NCBI RefSeq assembly: GCF_003269035.1
Contig: NZ_QLTK01000006.1
Span: 248,001-312,000, forward strand
DNA: 64,000 nucleotides
Direction: 5' to 3'
DNA from: Paraburkholderia bryophila
GTDB lineage: Bacteria > Pseudomonadota > Gammaproteobacteria > Burkholderiales > Burkholderiaceae
The notes under the pieces were generated by a model. That model ran no database searches and was not told where the DNA came from. It worked only from the letters and a program-made list of their open reading frames with translations. This document shows positions 28,636-36,783 of this stretch, one piece after another; position 1 is the first letter of the stretch, and the number at the start of each line of letters is the position of its first letter. Made by a program: the position numbers and the translations under genes.

Positions 28636-29874
28636 TTGAATCACCAACGATCGCCATGGTCGCGTACAGCGGCTCCGGGCGAGGTCATCTATTCGGAAGG
28701 CTTCGCGGGCGACGCTGTCATCTACGTTATTGCAGATGGCAAAGTCGAAATCTCCACCCAGTGCGATGAAAAGAAGGTGATTCTCGCCACGCTAGGGAAG
28801 GGCGAATTTTTCGGCGAAGCGGCTTTGTTGCCCGCGGAACCGCGCGCGCATACCGCGAAAGCACTCAGCTTCCTGCAACTCACCGTGATCGCGGCGAACA
28901 TCGTGGAAGAAGAGCTCGAACGCGTGTCGCCGCTGCTGCGTCATATCGTTCGCACCATGATTCGCCGCGTGAAGAAGAAGGACGACATCCTCGCCACCAA
29001 TACGCACGCCGATTTTCTGCCGGGTGTCGTTTCGTATGCGCACGTTCTCGCGTTGATGGCCGGTGTCGAAAGTGCCGATCGGGATGCCCGCATGCGCCGC
29101 GCGCAAGGCGAGGAATTCTCGGTGCCGCTGCCCGAAGTGATCAAGAAGTGCCACGCGATTGCCGGCCATTCCCGTCCCCACGTGATGGCCATGCTCAAAC
29201 GCATGGAGAAGCTCAACCTGGTCACGCTCGAACCGGGCCGCTCCGAACGCCTCGGCAACACGTCCGCGCGCTATTCGGCGGAAGGCGCGGCGGGCCGCCA
29301 GCTCGTCACCTTCGATCCGGTGCGAATCACGGAACGCGCGCAGCAGGTCGCGGATCACGATCTCGATCTGTCGATCAGCAGCGAACTGGAGCTGATCGAA
29401 CTCGACGATCTGGAAGCGCTGATCGGCGTCGAGAAGAAGGTCATTCTCAACAAGCTGTCTCACGCGGAAATCGCGGAAGATCTGTTCGCGTTTCGCAAGA
29501 CCCGCGTGTTGAACTACGTCGAGGAAAAAGGCATTACGTATTTTTCGCGTCGCACGGTGCGCGGCGCCAGCGACGTGAATTCGCTCGATGACCTGGAATT
29601 CGTCGACCAACGCACGCTGTTCGAAGCTGTCAGCGCATTCGATACCTACGATCTGGCGAAACTGCTTTCCGCAGCGACCGGGCAACCGGCGGCCGAACGG
29701 TTGATGTCGGTCATGACCGAGGCGAGAAAGAAAGAAGTGTCGTGGGTCATGCGGCGTGAAATCAAAATCGATCCGCTCGAAATCGCCGAGATCGAGCAGC
29801 GCTTTATCGACACGATACGCACGCTTAAAGCGCCTGCGGGCAATGCGATGCCGCACTCCAATCTGAGTGTGTGA
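28636..29874 (+). CDS. Cyclic-nucleotide-binding domain fused to FliG-like C-terminal domain
   Basis: 412 residues. Residues about 10-110 form a Crp-type cNMP-binding jelly roll (GEVIYSEGFAGDAVIYVIADG, then the phosphate-cassette region GEFFGEAALLPAEPRAHTAK). Residues 110-220 are helical, with a possible winged-helix stretch (VIKKCHAIAGHSRPHVMAML). Residues about 245-300 resemble FliG middle-domain repeats, and 318-397 resemble the torque-generating FliG C-terminus (LEFVDQRTLFEAVSAFDTYDLAKLLSAATG; LMSVMTEARKKEVSWVMRRE; IAEIEQRFIDTIRTL). D336 and D339 fall near FliG torque-helix acidic residues, but the usual Arg in that helix is not conserved. The start is TTG with GGGGGA eight bases upstream. 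MotA-like and MotB-like genes follow. I infer a switch- or clutch-like partner for a non-flagellar stator, gated by a nucleotide signal. Domain calls are by eye. Confidence 0.72.
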   Translation: MNHQRSPWSRTAAPGEVIYSEGFAGDAVIYVIADGKVEISTQCDEKKVILATLGKGEFFGEAALLPAEPRAHTAKALSFLQLTVIAANIVEEELERVSPLLRHIVRTMIRRVKKKDDILATNTHADFLPGVVSYAHVLALMAGVESADRDARMRRAQGEEFSVPLPEVIKKCHAIAGHSRPHVMAMLKRMEKLNLVTLEPGRSERLGNTSARYSAEGAAGRQLVTFDPVRITERAQQVADHDLDLSISSELELIELDDLEALIGVEKKVILNKLSHAEIAEDLFAFRKTRVLNYVEEKGITYFSRRTVRGASDVNSLDDLEFVDQRTLFEAVSAFDTYDLAKLLSAATGQPAAERLMSVMTEARKKEVSWVMRREIKIDPLEIAEIEQRFIDTIRTLKAPAGNAMPHSNLSV

Positions 29875-29980
29875 CGCGATTTGCGTGCTGATCTGCGTGC
29901 GGGTTGGCGTGCGGGTTCGTCATCAAGCACGCTGTTTTCATTGCAGGTTCGAAGGCTCGGGCGGCCATTCGAGAGGACGT

Positions 29981-30745
29981 ATGGATCTTTTGACGCTATT
30001 GGGCGCCGTGTTCGGCGTCACGGCGATCGTCGCCGGTTTCTCGCTGGAGGGTGGGCACTTTACGGCCCTGTTTCAGCCGGAGGCATTCGTTATCGTGCTG
30101 GGCGGCACGCTCGGCGCGGTGATGATCCAGAACACGTGGGCGCGATTCTTCGATGGCGTCAAGCAACTGCGCCTGGCCTTCGTGAGGGCGCGGCAGGTCG
30201 ACCGCAAGAGCCTGTCGGTTCTGCTCGAATGGGGCGATCAGGCGAAGCTGAACGGCATGCTGGCGTTCGAGTCGATCGAGGCCGGCGGGATCAATCCGTT
30301 TGCACAACGAGGGCTCGAACTTCTGGCGAACGGTGTAGCCACGGCCGTGCTCGAAGATGCGCTGCAACGGGAGCTGGATGCGTACGAGCGCAATCACGTG
30401 GCGGCTGCGCGAATCTGGCAACAGGCGGGCGGCTACGCACCGACGTTCGGCATTCTCGGCGCGGTGCTCGGCCTGATTCAGGTCACGGGTCATATGCTCG
30501 AACCCGCGCAACTGGGGCAAGGTATCGCCACTGCGTTCGTGGCGACGCTCTACGGTCTCGCGTTCGCGAATCTGGTGTTTCTGCCGCTGTACGGCAAGAT
30601 TCGCGCGCAGGTGGATAGCGAGTTGCGCTTCCGTCGTTTGTATCTCGACGGGTTGCTCGCGATCTCGCGCAAGGAGTCGCCGCATACGATCGAAACGCGT
30701 CTGGCCGGCGACGTGCGGGCGAGATCGGCCGAGTTGCTGGGGTAG
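29981..30745 (+). CDS. MotA/PomA-like stator protein
   Basis: 254 residues from the ATG at 29981 (GAGAGGA upstream), the usual MotA-family length. The N-terminus (MDLLTLLGAVFGVTAIVAGF) and GGTLGAVMIQNT resemble PomA/MotC. A cytoplasmic loop of about 100 residues (RGLELLANGVATAVLEDALQ, ELDAYERNH) precedes two C-terminal membrane helices with the conserved prolines in GYAPTFGILGAVLGLI (P154) and FLPLYGKI (P202), both important for torque in flagellar stators. It lies 106 bp behind the cNMP-FliG gene and 77 bp before the MotB-like gene, with no other flagellar gene in the window. Probably forms an ion channel with the next protein. Confidence 0.88.
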   Translation: MDLLTLLGAVFGVTAIVAGFSLEGGHFTALFQPEAFVIVLGGTLGAVMIQNTWARFFDGVKQLRLAFVRARQVDRKSLSVLLEWGDQAKLNGMLAFESIEAGGINPFAQRGLELLANGVATAVLEDALQRELDAYERNHVAAARIWQQAGGYAPTFGILGAVLGLIQVTGHMLEPAQLGQGIATAFVATLYGLAFANLVFLPLYGKIRAQVDSELRFRRLYLDGLLAISRKESPHTIETRLAGDVRARSAELLG

Positions 30746-30822
30746 CGAGCCGCGCGGATCGCGCGTGTGCAGTCGTTCAGGACGGTTCAATCAAACGTGA
30801 ATTCGAAGCAGGCGTTGCGGGC

Positions 30823-31512
30823 ATGACATTCTCCTCGGGAAACAGACGCTTCAGGGCGGATAAAACCGGCTATCAGGACGCCGACAAGGGCGACGAAGGC
30901 GACGAGCAATCCGGCCGCTGGCTGATTTCCTACGCGGATCTCATCACCTCGCTCATGGTGTTATTCCTCGCGTTATACGCATTAGAGCTGGCGAAGAACC
31001 GCGAGCTGGAGATCAAGGCGCTCGAGCATCGCGCGGAGAAGACGTTGGCGGTATCGAATGCCGGCGGCACGCCCGACACCGCGAAGAAGCAACTGCTCTC
31101 CTTGCTGGAACCACTCAAGAGCAACAGCCAGATTACGATTTCGAACGCGACGCACGGCGTTGAAATCGCGATCAACGCGAAAATCCTTTTTAACTCCGGC
31201 GACGCGCGGCTATTACCCGAATCGTTCGGCGTGCTGAGCCAGATTGCCGGCGTGCTGCGCGACCGTTCGAAAAACACCATTCTCGTCGAAGGACATACGG
31301 ACAGCGTGCCGATCGCCACGGCGAAATTCGAGTCGAACTGGGAGCTGTCATCGGCGAGAGCAGGAGCAGTGGTTCGTTTTTTCGCCGACAAAGGAATCGA
31401 AGCGCACCGAATGGCGGCGATAGGTCGAGCCGATAACTTCCCGTTGATCATCGGCGACGACGCCGCCGCTCGCGCCGCGAATCGGCGCGTGACGATTCTC
31501 GTCGAGTATTGA
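30823..31512 (+). CDS. MotB-like stator protein with OmpA-type peptidoglycan-binding domain
   Basis: 229 residues, shorter than typical flagellar MotB (about 300). One membrane helix, SYADLITSLMVLFLALYALE, contains the ion-carrying Asp (D39) at the position conserved in MotB/PomB. After a linker with a plug-like helix (about 58-75) comes the OmpA C-terminal domain (FNSGDARLLPESFGVLSQIA, ILVEGHTDSVPIA, NWELSSARAGAVVRFF, AIGRADNFPL), which anchors stators to peptidoglycan. The GSS-poor, compact linker suggests a short reach through the periplasm. Third gene of the cNMP-FliG/MotA/MotB set. Confidence 0.88.
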   Translation: MTFSSGNRRFRADKTGYQDADKGDEGDEQSGRWLISYADLITSLMVLFLALYALELAKNRELEIKALEHRAEKTLAVSNAGGTPDTAKKQLLSLLEPLKSNSQITISNATHGVEIAINAKILFNSGDARLLPESFGVLSQIAGVLRDRSKNTILVEGHTDSVPIATAKFESNWELSSARAGAVVRFFADKGIEAHRMAAIGRADNFPLIIGDDAAARAANRRVTILVEY

Positions 31513-31672
31513 AAGCGGAGTACGCGCGTATTGACCGACTGTCGAACACCGCATCGAACAAACCACACAACACAGCCGCTGCTTCTCCCACCCGTTCCAC
31601 CCAGCCTCCCATTCCGCGCTAAAGTATCGGCAGCGATGCGCGCTGCGCGTCGTTCCGGGAGCCCTCTACGTC

Positions 31673-32530
31673 ATGCCAGTCAATACCTTGCCGGATCCGG
31701 TCGCGTCCGCCTGCAGCATCTCGCTAGGCAGCTTTCTGCGCGATCGCCGCTCGCGCCTGCAACCCGGGCCGGAAGCGCAGATCCGCCGCCGCACGCCCGG
31801 CCTCAGACGAGAAGAAGTAGCCACCCGCGCCAACGTCAGCGTCGCGTGGTACACGTGGCTCGAACAGGGGCGCGGCGGTCCGCCGTCGAACGAAGTACTG
31901 GAGCGGCTCGCTCGTGCGCTCGAACTCGACGCGGCCGGCCGCGAGATGTTGTTTCTGCTCGCGCAGCAACGCCCGCCGCCGCTCAGCCCGGTCGAGACCG
32001 CCAGCGTGACGCCGGCTCTGCAACGCGTGCTGGACGGCATGCCCACCAGTGCCGCGATCGTGAAAACGCCGACGTGGGACGTGGTGGCCTGGAATGCGGC
32101 CGCCATCGCGGTGCTGGGCGACTACGCCGCACTGCCGGTCCGCGAGCGCAACGTGCTGCGGCGTCTGTTCGGCGATCCCACCCTGCGCGCCTGCCAGCCG
32201 CATTGGGAAGAGAGCGCACGCGTGGCGGTGGCCGTGTTTCGCTTCGATATCGCCCGCGTCGGCGGTTCTGCCGAAGCGTCGGCGCTAGCCGCCGAACTCC
32301 AGGACAGCAGCGAAGACTTCCGGCGGCTCTGGGCCGAGAACGACGTGCTGAATCATTGGGGCGGCACGAAGCACATGCGCCATTCGGTGGCCGGCTTGCT
32401 CACGCTCGAATACGCCGCGTTTCCCGTGGCCGGCGCGGATGGCCTGAGCATGGTCGTCTTCACGCCGGTATCGCCTGCCGACCTCGAAGCGGTCAAAGCG
32501 CTCGTATCGCGCCAGACCCAACTTGCGTGA
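31673..32530 (+). CDS. XRE-family regulator with MmyB-like ligand domain
   Basis: 285 residues. An N-terminal helix-turn-helix of the XRE type (SLGSFLRDRRSRL, RTPGLRREEVATRANVSVAW, YTWLEQGR) is followed by the MmyB-like ligand-binding domain seen in many actinobacterial and proteobacterial regulators (TSAAIVKTPTWDVVAWNAAA, NVLRRLFGDP, LTLEYAAFPV, MVVFTPVSPAD), thought to bind fatty-acid-like ligands. The target is unknown; it stands before a LysR gene read in the same direction (24 bp gap). The 160-bp gap to the MotB-like gene shows nothing notable. Confidence 0.87.
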   Translation: MPVNTLPDPVASACSISLGSFLRDRRSRLQPGPEAQIRRRTPGLRREEVATRANVSVAWYTWLEQGRGGPPSNEVLERLARALELDAAGREMLFLLAQQRPPPLSPVETASVTPALQRVLDGMPTSAAIVKTPTWDVVAWNAAAIAVLGDYAALPVRERNVLRRLFGDPTLRACQPHWEESARVAVAVFRFDIARVGGSAEASALAAELQDSSEDFRRLWAENDVLNHWGGTKHMRHSVAGLLTLEYAAFPVAGADGLSMVVFTPVSPADLEAVKALVSRQTQLA

Positions 32531-32554
32531 GCGCACAACCTTTTCTGTCAATCG

Positions 32555-33502
32555 ATGCGTCTGCCTCGTCCGCTACCACCATTACTTTCCCTGCGCGCTT
32601 TCGAAGCCGCCGCCAGGCTGCTGAGTTTCAGCCACGCCGCGCAGGAACTGTTCGTCACGCAGAGCGCTGTCAGTCATCAGATCCAGAAGCTCGAAGCCGA
32701 CCTCGGCGTGGCGCTGTTCGAACGGCGCACGCGCGCCGTCGAATTGACCCCGGCGGGCGTCGCTTTTTACGCGCGCGTTCATGACGCATTCGAATTATTG
32801 CGGCTCGGCACGCAGGAGGTTCGCGCGCCGTCCGTCGAGCGGACCCGCTTGACCGTCGGCATTCTGGCTTCGTTCGCGACCCGCTGGCTGGCGCCGCGCT
32901 TGCAGGATTTTTCGGCCGCGTGTCCGCGTATCGATCTGCAACTGCGCCCCGAGATCGCACTCGCCGACGTGCCGGGCGGCGAAGTGGACGTGGCGATCCG
33001 CTATGGCCTCGGCGGCTGGCGCGGCGTGCACGCGCAACGGCTGATGACCGAACGCTTGTCGCTGGTGTGCGCGCCGTCGCTGGTGGCCGGCAGGAGGCGT
33101 CCGCGCGAACCTCAGGATCTGTTGCGCTTTCCGCTGCTCACGTCGTATTCGCGGCAGTCGTTCGAATGGGACGCCTGGTGCCGCCGTTTCGGCCTCGATC
33201 TGACGCAATCGCAGCAGGTCCATTTGCACGACTACAACATCGTCGTGGAAGCGGCGCTCGCGGGACAAGGCATCGCAATGGGCCGTCACCGCCTGATCGC
33301 GCGGCAACTGGCGAGCGGCGAACTGGTCGAGGCGTTACCCGACACCCGACTGGACGACGCCCGCATCGGCTGGTGGTTCGTCACGCCCAAGGGCAACCTG
33401 GGCGCGGCGGCGTGCGCGTTCCGCGACTGGCTCGCCGACGCGGCGAAACAGGACGCGTTCGCCGGGGCGGCGAAACAGGACGCGTCGGCGCCGACGCATT
33501 AG
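32555..33502 (+). CDS. LysR-family regulator (GcvA-like)
   Basis: 315 residues. HTH in LSLRAFEAAARLLSFSHAAQ and VTQSAVSHQIQKLEADLGVA; the effector domain follows the GcvA pattern (RLTVGILASFATRWLAPRLQ, VDVAIRYGLGGW, VVEAALAGQGIAMGR). The C-terminus carries a recent-looking 9-residue duplication (AAKQDAFAG / AAKQDASAP) encoded by an exact 18-bp repeat at 33441-33458 and 33468-33485. It precedes the RidA/aminotransferase pair in the same direction and may control it. Confidence 0.92.
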   Translation: MRLPRPLPPLLSLRAFEAAARLLSFSHAAQELFVTQSAVSHQIQKLEADLGVALFERRTRAVELTPAGVAFYARVHDAFELLRLGTQEVRAPSVERTRLTVGILASFATRWLAPRLQDFSAACPRIDLQLRPEIALADVPGGEVDVAIRYGLGGWRGVHAQRLMTERLSLVCAPSLVAGRRRPREPQDLLRFPLLTSYSRQSFEWDAWCRRFGLDLTQSQQVHLHDYNIVVEAALAGQGIAMGRHRLIARQLASGELVEALPDTRLDDARIGWWFVTPKGNLGAAACAFRDWLADAAKQDAFAGAAKQDASAPTH

Positions 33503-33595
33503 TTTCGCTCATCCGTGGCGGGGAAAAATTGATTGGTCACGGTATGGGCCGGGCTAATAGGATCGGACTTCCCCATTTTGCCTGGACAATTCGAC

Positions 33596-34072
33596 ATGAC
33601 CTCTTCGATCTCCGCACGCGTTGCAAGCCTCGGTCTCACGCTCGAGCCCGCCGCACCCGCCGCCGCCAATTACGCGCCGTACGTGCAGGAAGGCCAGCTT
33701 CTGCACGTGTCCGGTCAGATCTCGCGCAAGGCCGGCCAACCGGCCTATCCTGGACGCCTCGGCGACACCGTATCGGACGACGACGGTATCGAGGCAGCGC
33801 GTTCGTCCGCGTTGAGCGTGCTGTCGCAGATCGCCGCCGCGACCGACGACCGCCTGGACCGTGTGGCCCGCGTCGTACGGCTGCGCGTATTCGTTGCCAG
33901 CACACCCGATTTCGAGCGCCACAGCGTGATTGCCAACGGCGCGTCGGACCTGATGGTCCAGGTCTTCGGCGAAGTTGGACGGCATGCGCGCAGCGCCGTC
34001 GGCGTCGCTTCGCTGCCCGCGGGCGTGGCGGTCGAAGTCGAAGCGGTGATCGCACTCACCTCATTGGAATAA
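33596..34072 (+). CDS. RidA-family protein
   Basis: 158 residues from the ATG at 33596. RidA (YjgF/YER057c/UK114) proteins hydrolyse reactive enamine/imine intermediates made by PLP enzymes. The fold is recognisable from YVQEGQLLHVSGQISRKAG, the central RVVRLRVFVASTPDFERHSV and the C-terminal GVASLPAGVAVEVEAVIAL; the usual C-terminal Arg is replaced (typical RVEIE appears as AVEVEAVI-style), suggesting a subgroup member. The stop codon is 2 bp before the aminotransferase start, which fits a functional pair with that PLP enzyme. Confidence 0.88.
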   Translation: MTSSISARVASLGLTLEPAAPAAANYAPYVQEGQLLHVSGQISRKAGQPAYPGRLGDTVSDDDGIEAARSSALSVLSQIAAATDDRLDRVARVVRLRVFVASTPDFERHSVIANGASDLMVQVFGEVGRHARSAVGVASLPAGVAVEVEAVIALTSLE

Positions 34073-34074
34073 CC

Positions 34075-35280
34075 ATGTCCGCTCTTCTTTCGACCGCCGC
34101 CGTGGAGGCACTTCGTGCCCGCACGCCAGGCACGCAGCACACCACGCATTTCAATCACGCGGGCGCTTCGCTGCCGTCTTCGGCGACGCTGGAGGCGATT
34201 CACGCGCACCTCTGGCGCGAAGCCACCATGGGGCCGATGGAAGCCGGCATCGTCGGACGCGAACAGAGCGAACGCGCACGCGGACTGGCCGCGCGGCTGT
34301 TCAATGCGCAGCCCGCCGAGATCGCATTGACCACGGGCAATTCGCCGGGCTGGGGCGCGGCATTTGCCGCGCTGGGTCCGTGGCGAGCGGGCGAACGTAT
34401 TCTTGTCGGTCGTCACGAATGGGGTGGCAATCTGAGCACGATGCGTGCGCTGGCGCAGCGTGCCGGCGTCTCGATCGACGTGATTCCGTGCGACGCCGAC
34501 GGCGCGGCGGACCCGCAAGCGCTGGAGGCCATGCTCGACGAGCGCGTACGTCTGATCGCGCTCACCTGGCTGCCGGCGAATGGCGGCTTGATCAATCCGG
34601 CCGCGACGATCGGGCAGGTGGCGCGCCGTCACGGCATTGCGTATTTCATCGACGCCGCGCAGGCGGCAGGGCAACTGCCGATCGACGTCGCCGAGCTGGG
34701 TTGCGACGTGCTGAGTGCCGCCGGCCGCAAGGCGCTGCGCGGGCCGCGCGGCACGGGTCTGCTGTACGTGCGGCAGACGTTTCTCGCGCGTTTGACGCCG
34801 CCCTATACCGACACGCATTCCGCGCCGCTGAACGCTAACGGCGAGCCCGTCTTGCGCGACGACGCGGGGCGCTTCGAATCGGCGGAGGCTGCGCTCGCGC
34901 TGCACTGCGGACTGGCGAATGCACTGGAAGAGGCGCTGGCAATCGGCATCGACACGATTCGCTCGCGGATCGACAGCGTGGCGCAACGGTTGCGCGTGCA
35001 ACTAGCCGAACTGGCTGGCGTGACGGTGCTCGATCTCGGGGCCGAACGTTCCGGGTTGGTGGCGTTCAACGTTGCCGGTCTCGACGCCGTTTCGGTGCAA
35101 CGCAGGCTGGCCGCGCAGGGCATCGTGATCGGCAGCAACGGCGTCAGCTATACGCCGTTCGACATGACCTCGCGAGGGTTGCAGCAGATCGCGCGCGCGT
35201 CGATCAGCTACCTGACCACGGACGCGGAAATCGAACGCCTGCTGAGCGAGATTCGCGCGCTGACCAAGCAGGCGAACTGA
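34075..35280 (+). CDS. PLP-dependent aminotransferase class V (cysteine-desulfurase/epimerase-like)
   Basis: 401 residues. Fold-type I class V enzyme: THFNHAGASLPSSATLEAIH at the N-terminus, a PLP-stacking region HEWGGNLSTM, the cofactor Asp in YFIDAAQAAGQ (D193) and the Schiff-base Lys in SAAGRKALRGPRGTGLLYV (K219). Family members include SufS/IscS, kynureninase-like and isopenicillin-N-epimerase-like enzymes; the substrate is not evident. The gene starts 2 bp after the RidA gene, so an amino acid eliminating or transaminating reaction that releases enamines is a reasonable inference. Confidence 0.88.
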   Translation: MSALLSTAAVEALRARTPGTQHTTHFNHAGASLPSSATLEAIHAHLWREATMGPMEAGIVGREQSERARGLAARLFNAQPAEIALTTGNSPGWGAAFAALGPWRAGERILVGRHEWGGNLSTMRALAQRAGVSIDVIPCDADGAADPQALEAMLDERVRLIALTWLPANGGLINPAATIGQVARRHGIAYFIDAAQAAGQLPIDVAELGCDVLSAAGRKALRGPRGTGLLYVRQTFLARLTPPYTDTHSAPLNANGEPVLRDDAGRFESAEAALALHCGLANALEEALAIGIDTIRSRIDSVAQRLRVQLAELAGVTVLDLGAERSGLVAFNVAGLDAVSVQRRLAAQGIVIGSNGVSYTPFDMTSRGLQQIARASISYLTTDAEIERLLSEIRALTKQAN

Positions 35281-35299
35281 TCGCAATCAGCCATAAAAA

Positions 35300-35331
35300 A
35301 CGGGGCGGCTCTCGCGCGAGAGCCGCCCCGT
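35300..35331 (-). terminator. Strong terminator between convergent genes
   Basis: A perfectly self-complementary 32-base hairpin (16-bp arms, ACGGGGCGGCTCTCGC and its complement). On the minus strand it is followed by TTTTTT, so it ends the DUF1330 transcript; the same stem could also stop plus-strand transcription from the aminotransferase gene. Confidence 0.9.
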
Positions 35332-35349
35332 GGCATGCGGACGAACGGG

Positions 35350-35643
35350 TTATTCCGCGCCGCGAACAATACGCAGATCGCGTTCCACGCCGTCGCCCAG
35401 CGCTTCGAGCGCCTTCTTGTAGGCGTCGCTTTCGTAAGCGGCGACCGCCTGTTCGTAACTCGGATACTCGATCACGACCGTGCGTTCCTTCAGGCCCTGC
35501 TCGCGAGCCTCTTCAGCCACGCCACGCACGACGAACTTGCCGCCTGCAGCCGCCACGGCCGGCGCTGCGAGTTGCCCATAGGCGGCCAGTTTCGACGCGT
35601 CCTTGATGGCGCGATATGAGGTTACCCAATAGCCCTTGCTCAT
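35350..35643 (-). CDS. DUF1330-family small protein
   Basis: 97 residues, the normal size of this dimeric ferredoxin-like (alpha/beta-barrel superfamily) fold. Recognised from GYWVTSYRAIKDASKLAAYG, the GGKFVVRG strand and RTVVIEYPSYEQAVAAYES followed by ALGDGVERDLRIVRG. CAGGAG precedes the ATG and a strong terminator follows. No biochemical function is established for the family; monocistronic. Confidence 0.9.
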   Translation of the reverse strand: MSKGYWVTSYRAIKDASKLAAYGQLAAPAVAAAGGKFVVRGVAEEAREQGLKERTVVIEYPSYEQAVAAYESDAYKKALEALGDGVERDLRIVRGAE

Positions 35644-35782
35644 TTGAATCTCCTGGTTCGGTGAGAATGCGGTCGCTGCATTGCACAGCAGACAACCGGC
35701 ATTATGTCGCTTTCCGGCAGGGCGGGCGGCGCGGCATGACCATGATGAACCTCAGCCGCGCCTGATGCCGCGCTCAGGCCGT

Positions 35783-36673
35783 TCACGCATGCGCCACCGG
35801 CAGATTGCCGGCAATGGTTTCCGCGATGATGTCCTTGAGGCGAGCCACCGCCGGTTCCAAAGTACGCGTGCCGCCATGCAGCGACACTTGCAGCGTGGGC
35901 GCGCGCACCGTGGGCAGCGCCAGCGCATCGCCCACTACCCGTAGCTTCGCAGGCAATCCGGCGGGCGTGCGCAGCGTCACGCCGAGGCCCGCTTCCACGG
36001 CGGCCCACAAACCGGGCAAGCTCGGACTCGTCAACGCGATTCGCCACGGCAGGCCGGCTTTATCCAATGCTTCCAGCGCGCGTTGCCGGAAGAAACACGG
36101 CGCCTCGAACAGCACGAGCGGAATCGGCTCGCCTCTGGCCCACAACCTTTCCTCCGACGCCGGCCCAATCCAGACCAGATCCACCGCACCGACCGGTTCG
36201 GCGTCGGCGCGGCTCTCCTGACCCAGCGACAGCACGAGATCGAGCTCGCCCTTGTCGAGCCGTTCGAGCAGACGCCGGTTGCCTTCCACCGCCGCTTCGA
36301 TCCGCACCGCCGGATGCGCGCGCTTGAACCGGCCGAGCACCGTAGGCAGCCACGTTTCGGCGAAATCGGCGGGCAAACCGATGCGCACCAGGCCGTCGAT
36401 CGCGAAGCCGCGCACCGCGCTCACCGCCTCGTCGTTGAGTTCCAGAATGCGCCGCGCGTAGGCCAGCATCACGTCGCCGGCGGGCGTTAGCGCGAGGCCG
36501 CGACCCTGCTTCTGAAACAGCGCCTCGCCCACGCTTTCCTCGATCTTGCGCAACTGCTGGCTGACCGCCGACTGCGAGCGCCCGAGGCGGTCGGCCGCGC
36601 GATTGAAGCTGCCGAGTTGCTGCGCGGTGACCAGCGTGCGCAGCACGTCCATGTCGAGATTGATCCGGTTCAT
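35783..36673 (-). CDS. LysR-family regulator, divergent from an MFS transporter
   Basis: 296 residues from the ATG at 36673 (an upstream in-frame TTG would add 13 residues without better support). HTH: VLRTLVTAQQLGSFNRAADR and LGRSQSAVSQQLRKIEESVG; effector domain VRIGLPADFAETWLPTVLGR. The style matches the group typified by regulators of efflux pumps and drug tolerance. It is divergent from the MFS gene across 110 bp of AT-rich DNA (36674-36783) that includes the near-palindrome GAATTATTC and repeated TTCTA motifs, where its binding site should lie. Confidence 0.92.
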   Translation of the reverse strand: MNRINLDMDVLRTLVTAQQLGSFNRAADRLGRSQSAVSQQLRKIEESVGEALFQKQGRGLALTPAGDVMLAYARRILELNDEAVSAVRGFAIDGLVRIGLPADFAETWLPTVLGRFKRAHPAVRIEAAVEGNRRLLERLDKGELDLVLSLGQESRADAEPVGAVDLVWIGPASEERLWARGEPIPLVLFEAPCFFRQRALEALDKAGLPWRIALTSPSLPGLWAAVEAGLGVTLRTPAGLPAKLRVVGDALALPTVRAPTLQVSLHGGTRTLEPAVARLKDIIAETIAGNLPVAHA

Positions 36674-36783
36674 CGTTCGGTTTTGTGAATGTGTCGGATA
36701 AGAATTATTCAATTTTCTAAATATTCTAGGACGTTTAAGGTTCCCGAATCGGAAAACTTCGGGACCCCAGCGTCACCGCCCTC

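Noticed and set aside
35783-36712. Longer LysR start at a TTG (36712)
   Set aside because: The extra 13 residues are not family-like and there is no ribosome site; the ATG at 36673 begins right before the HTH.
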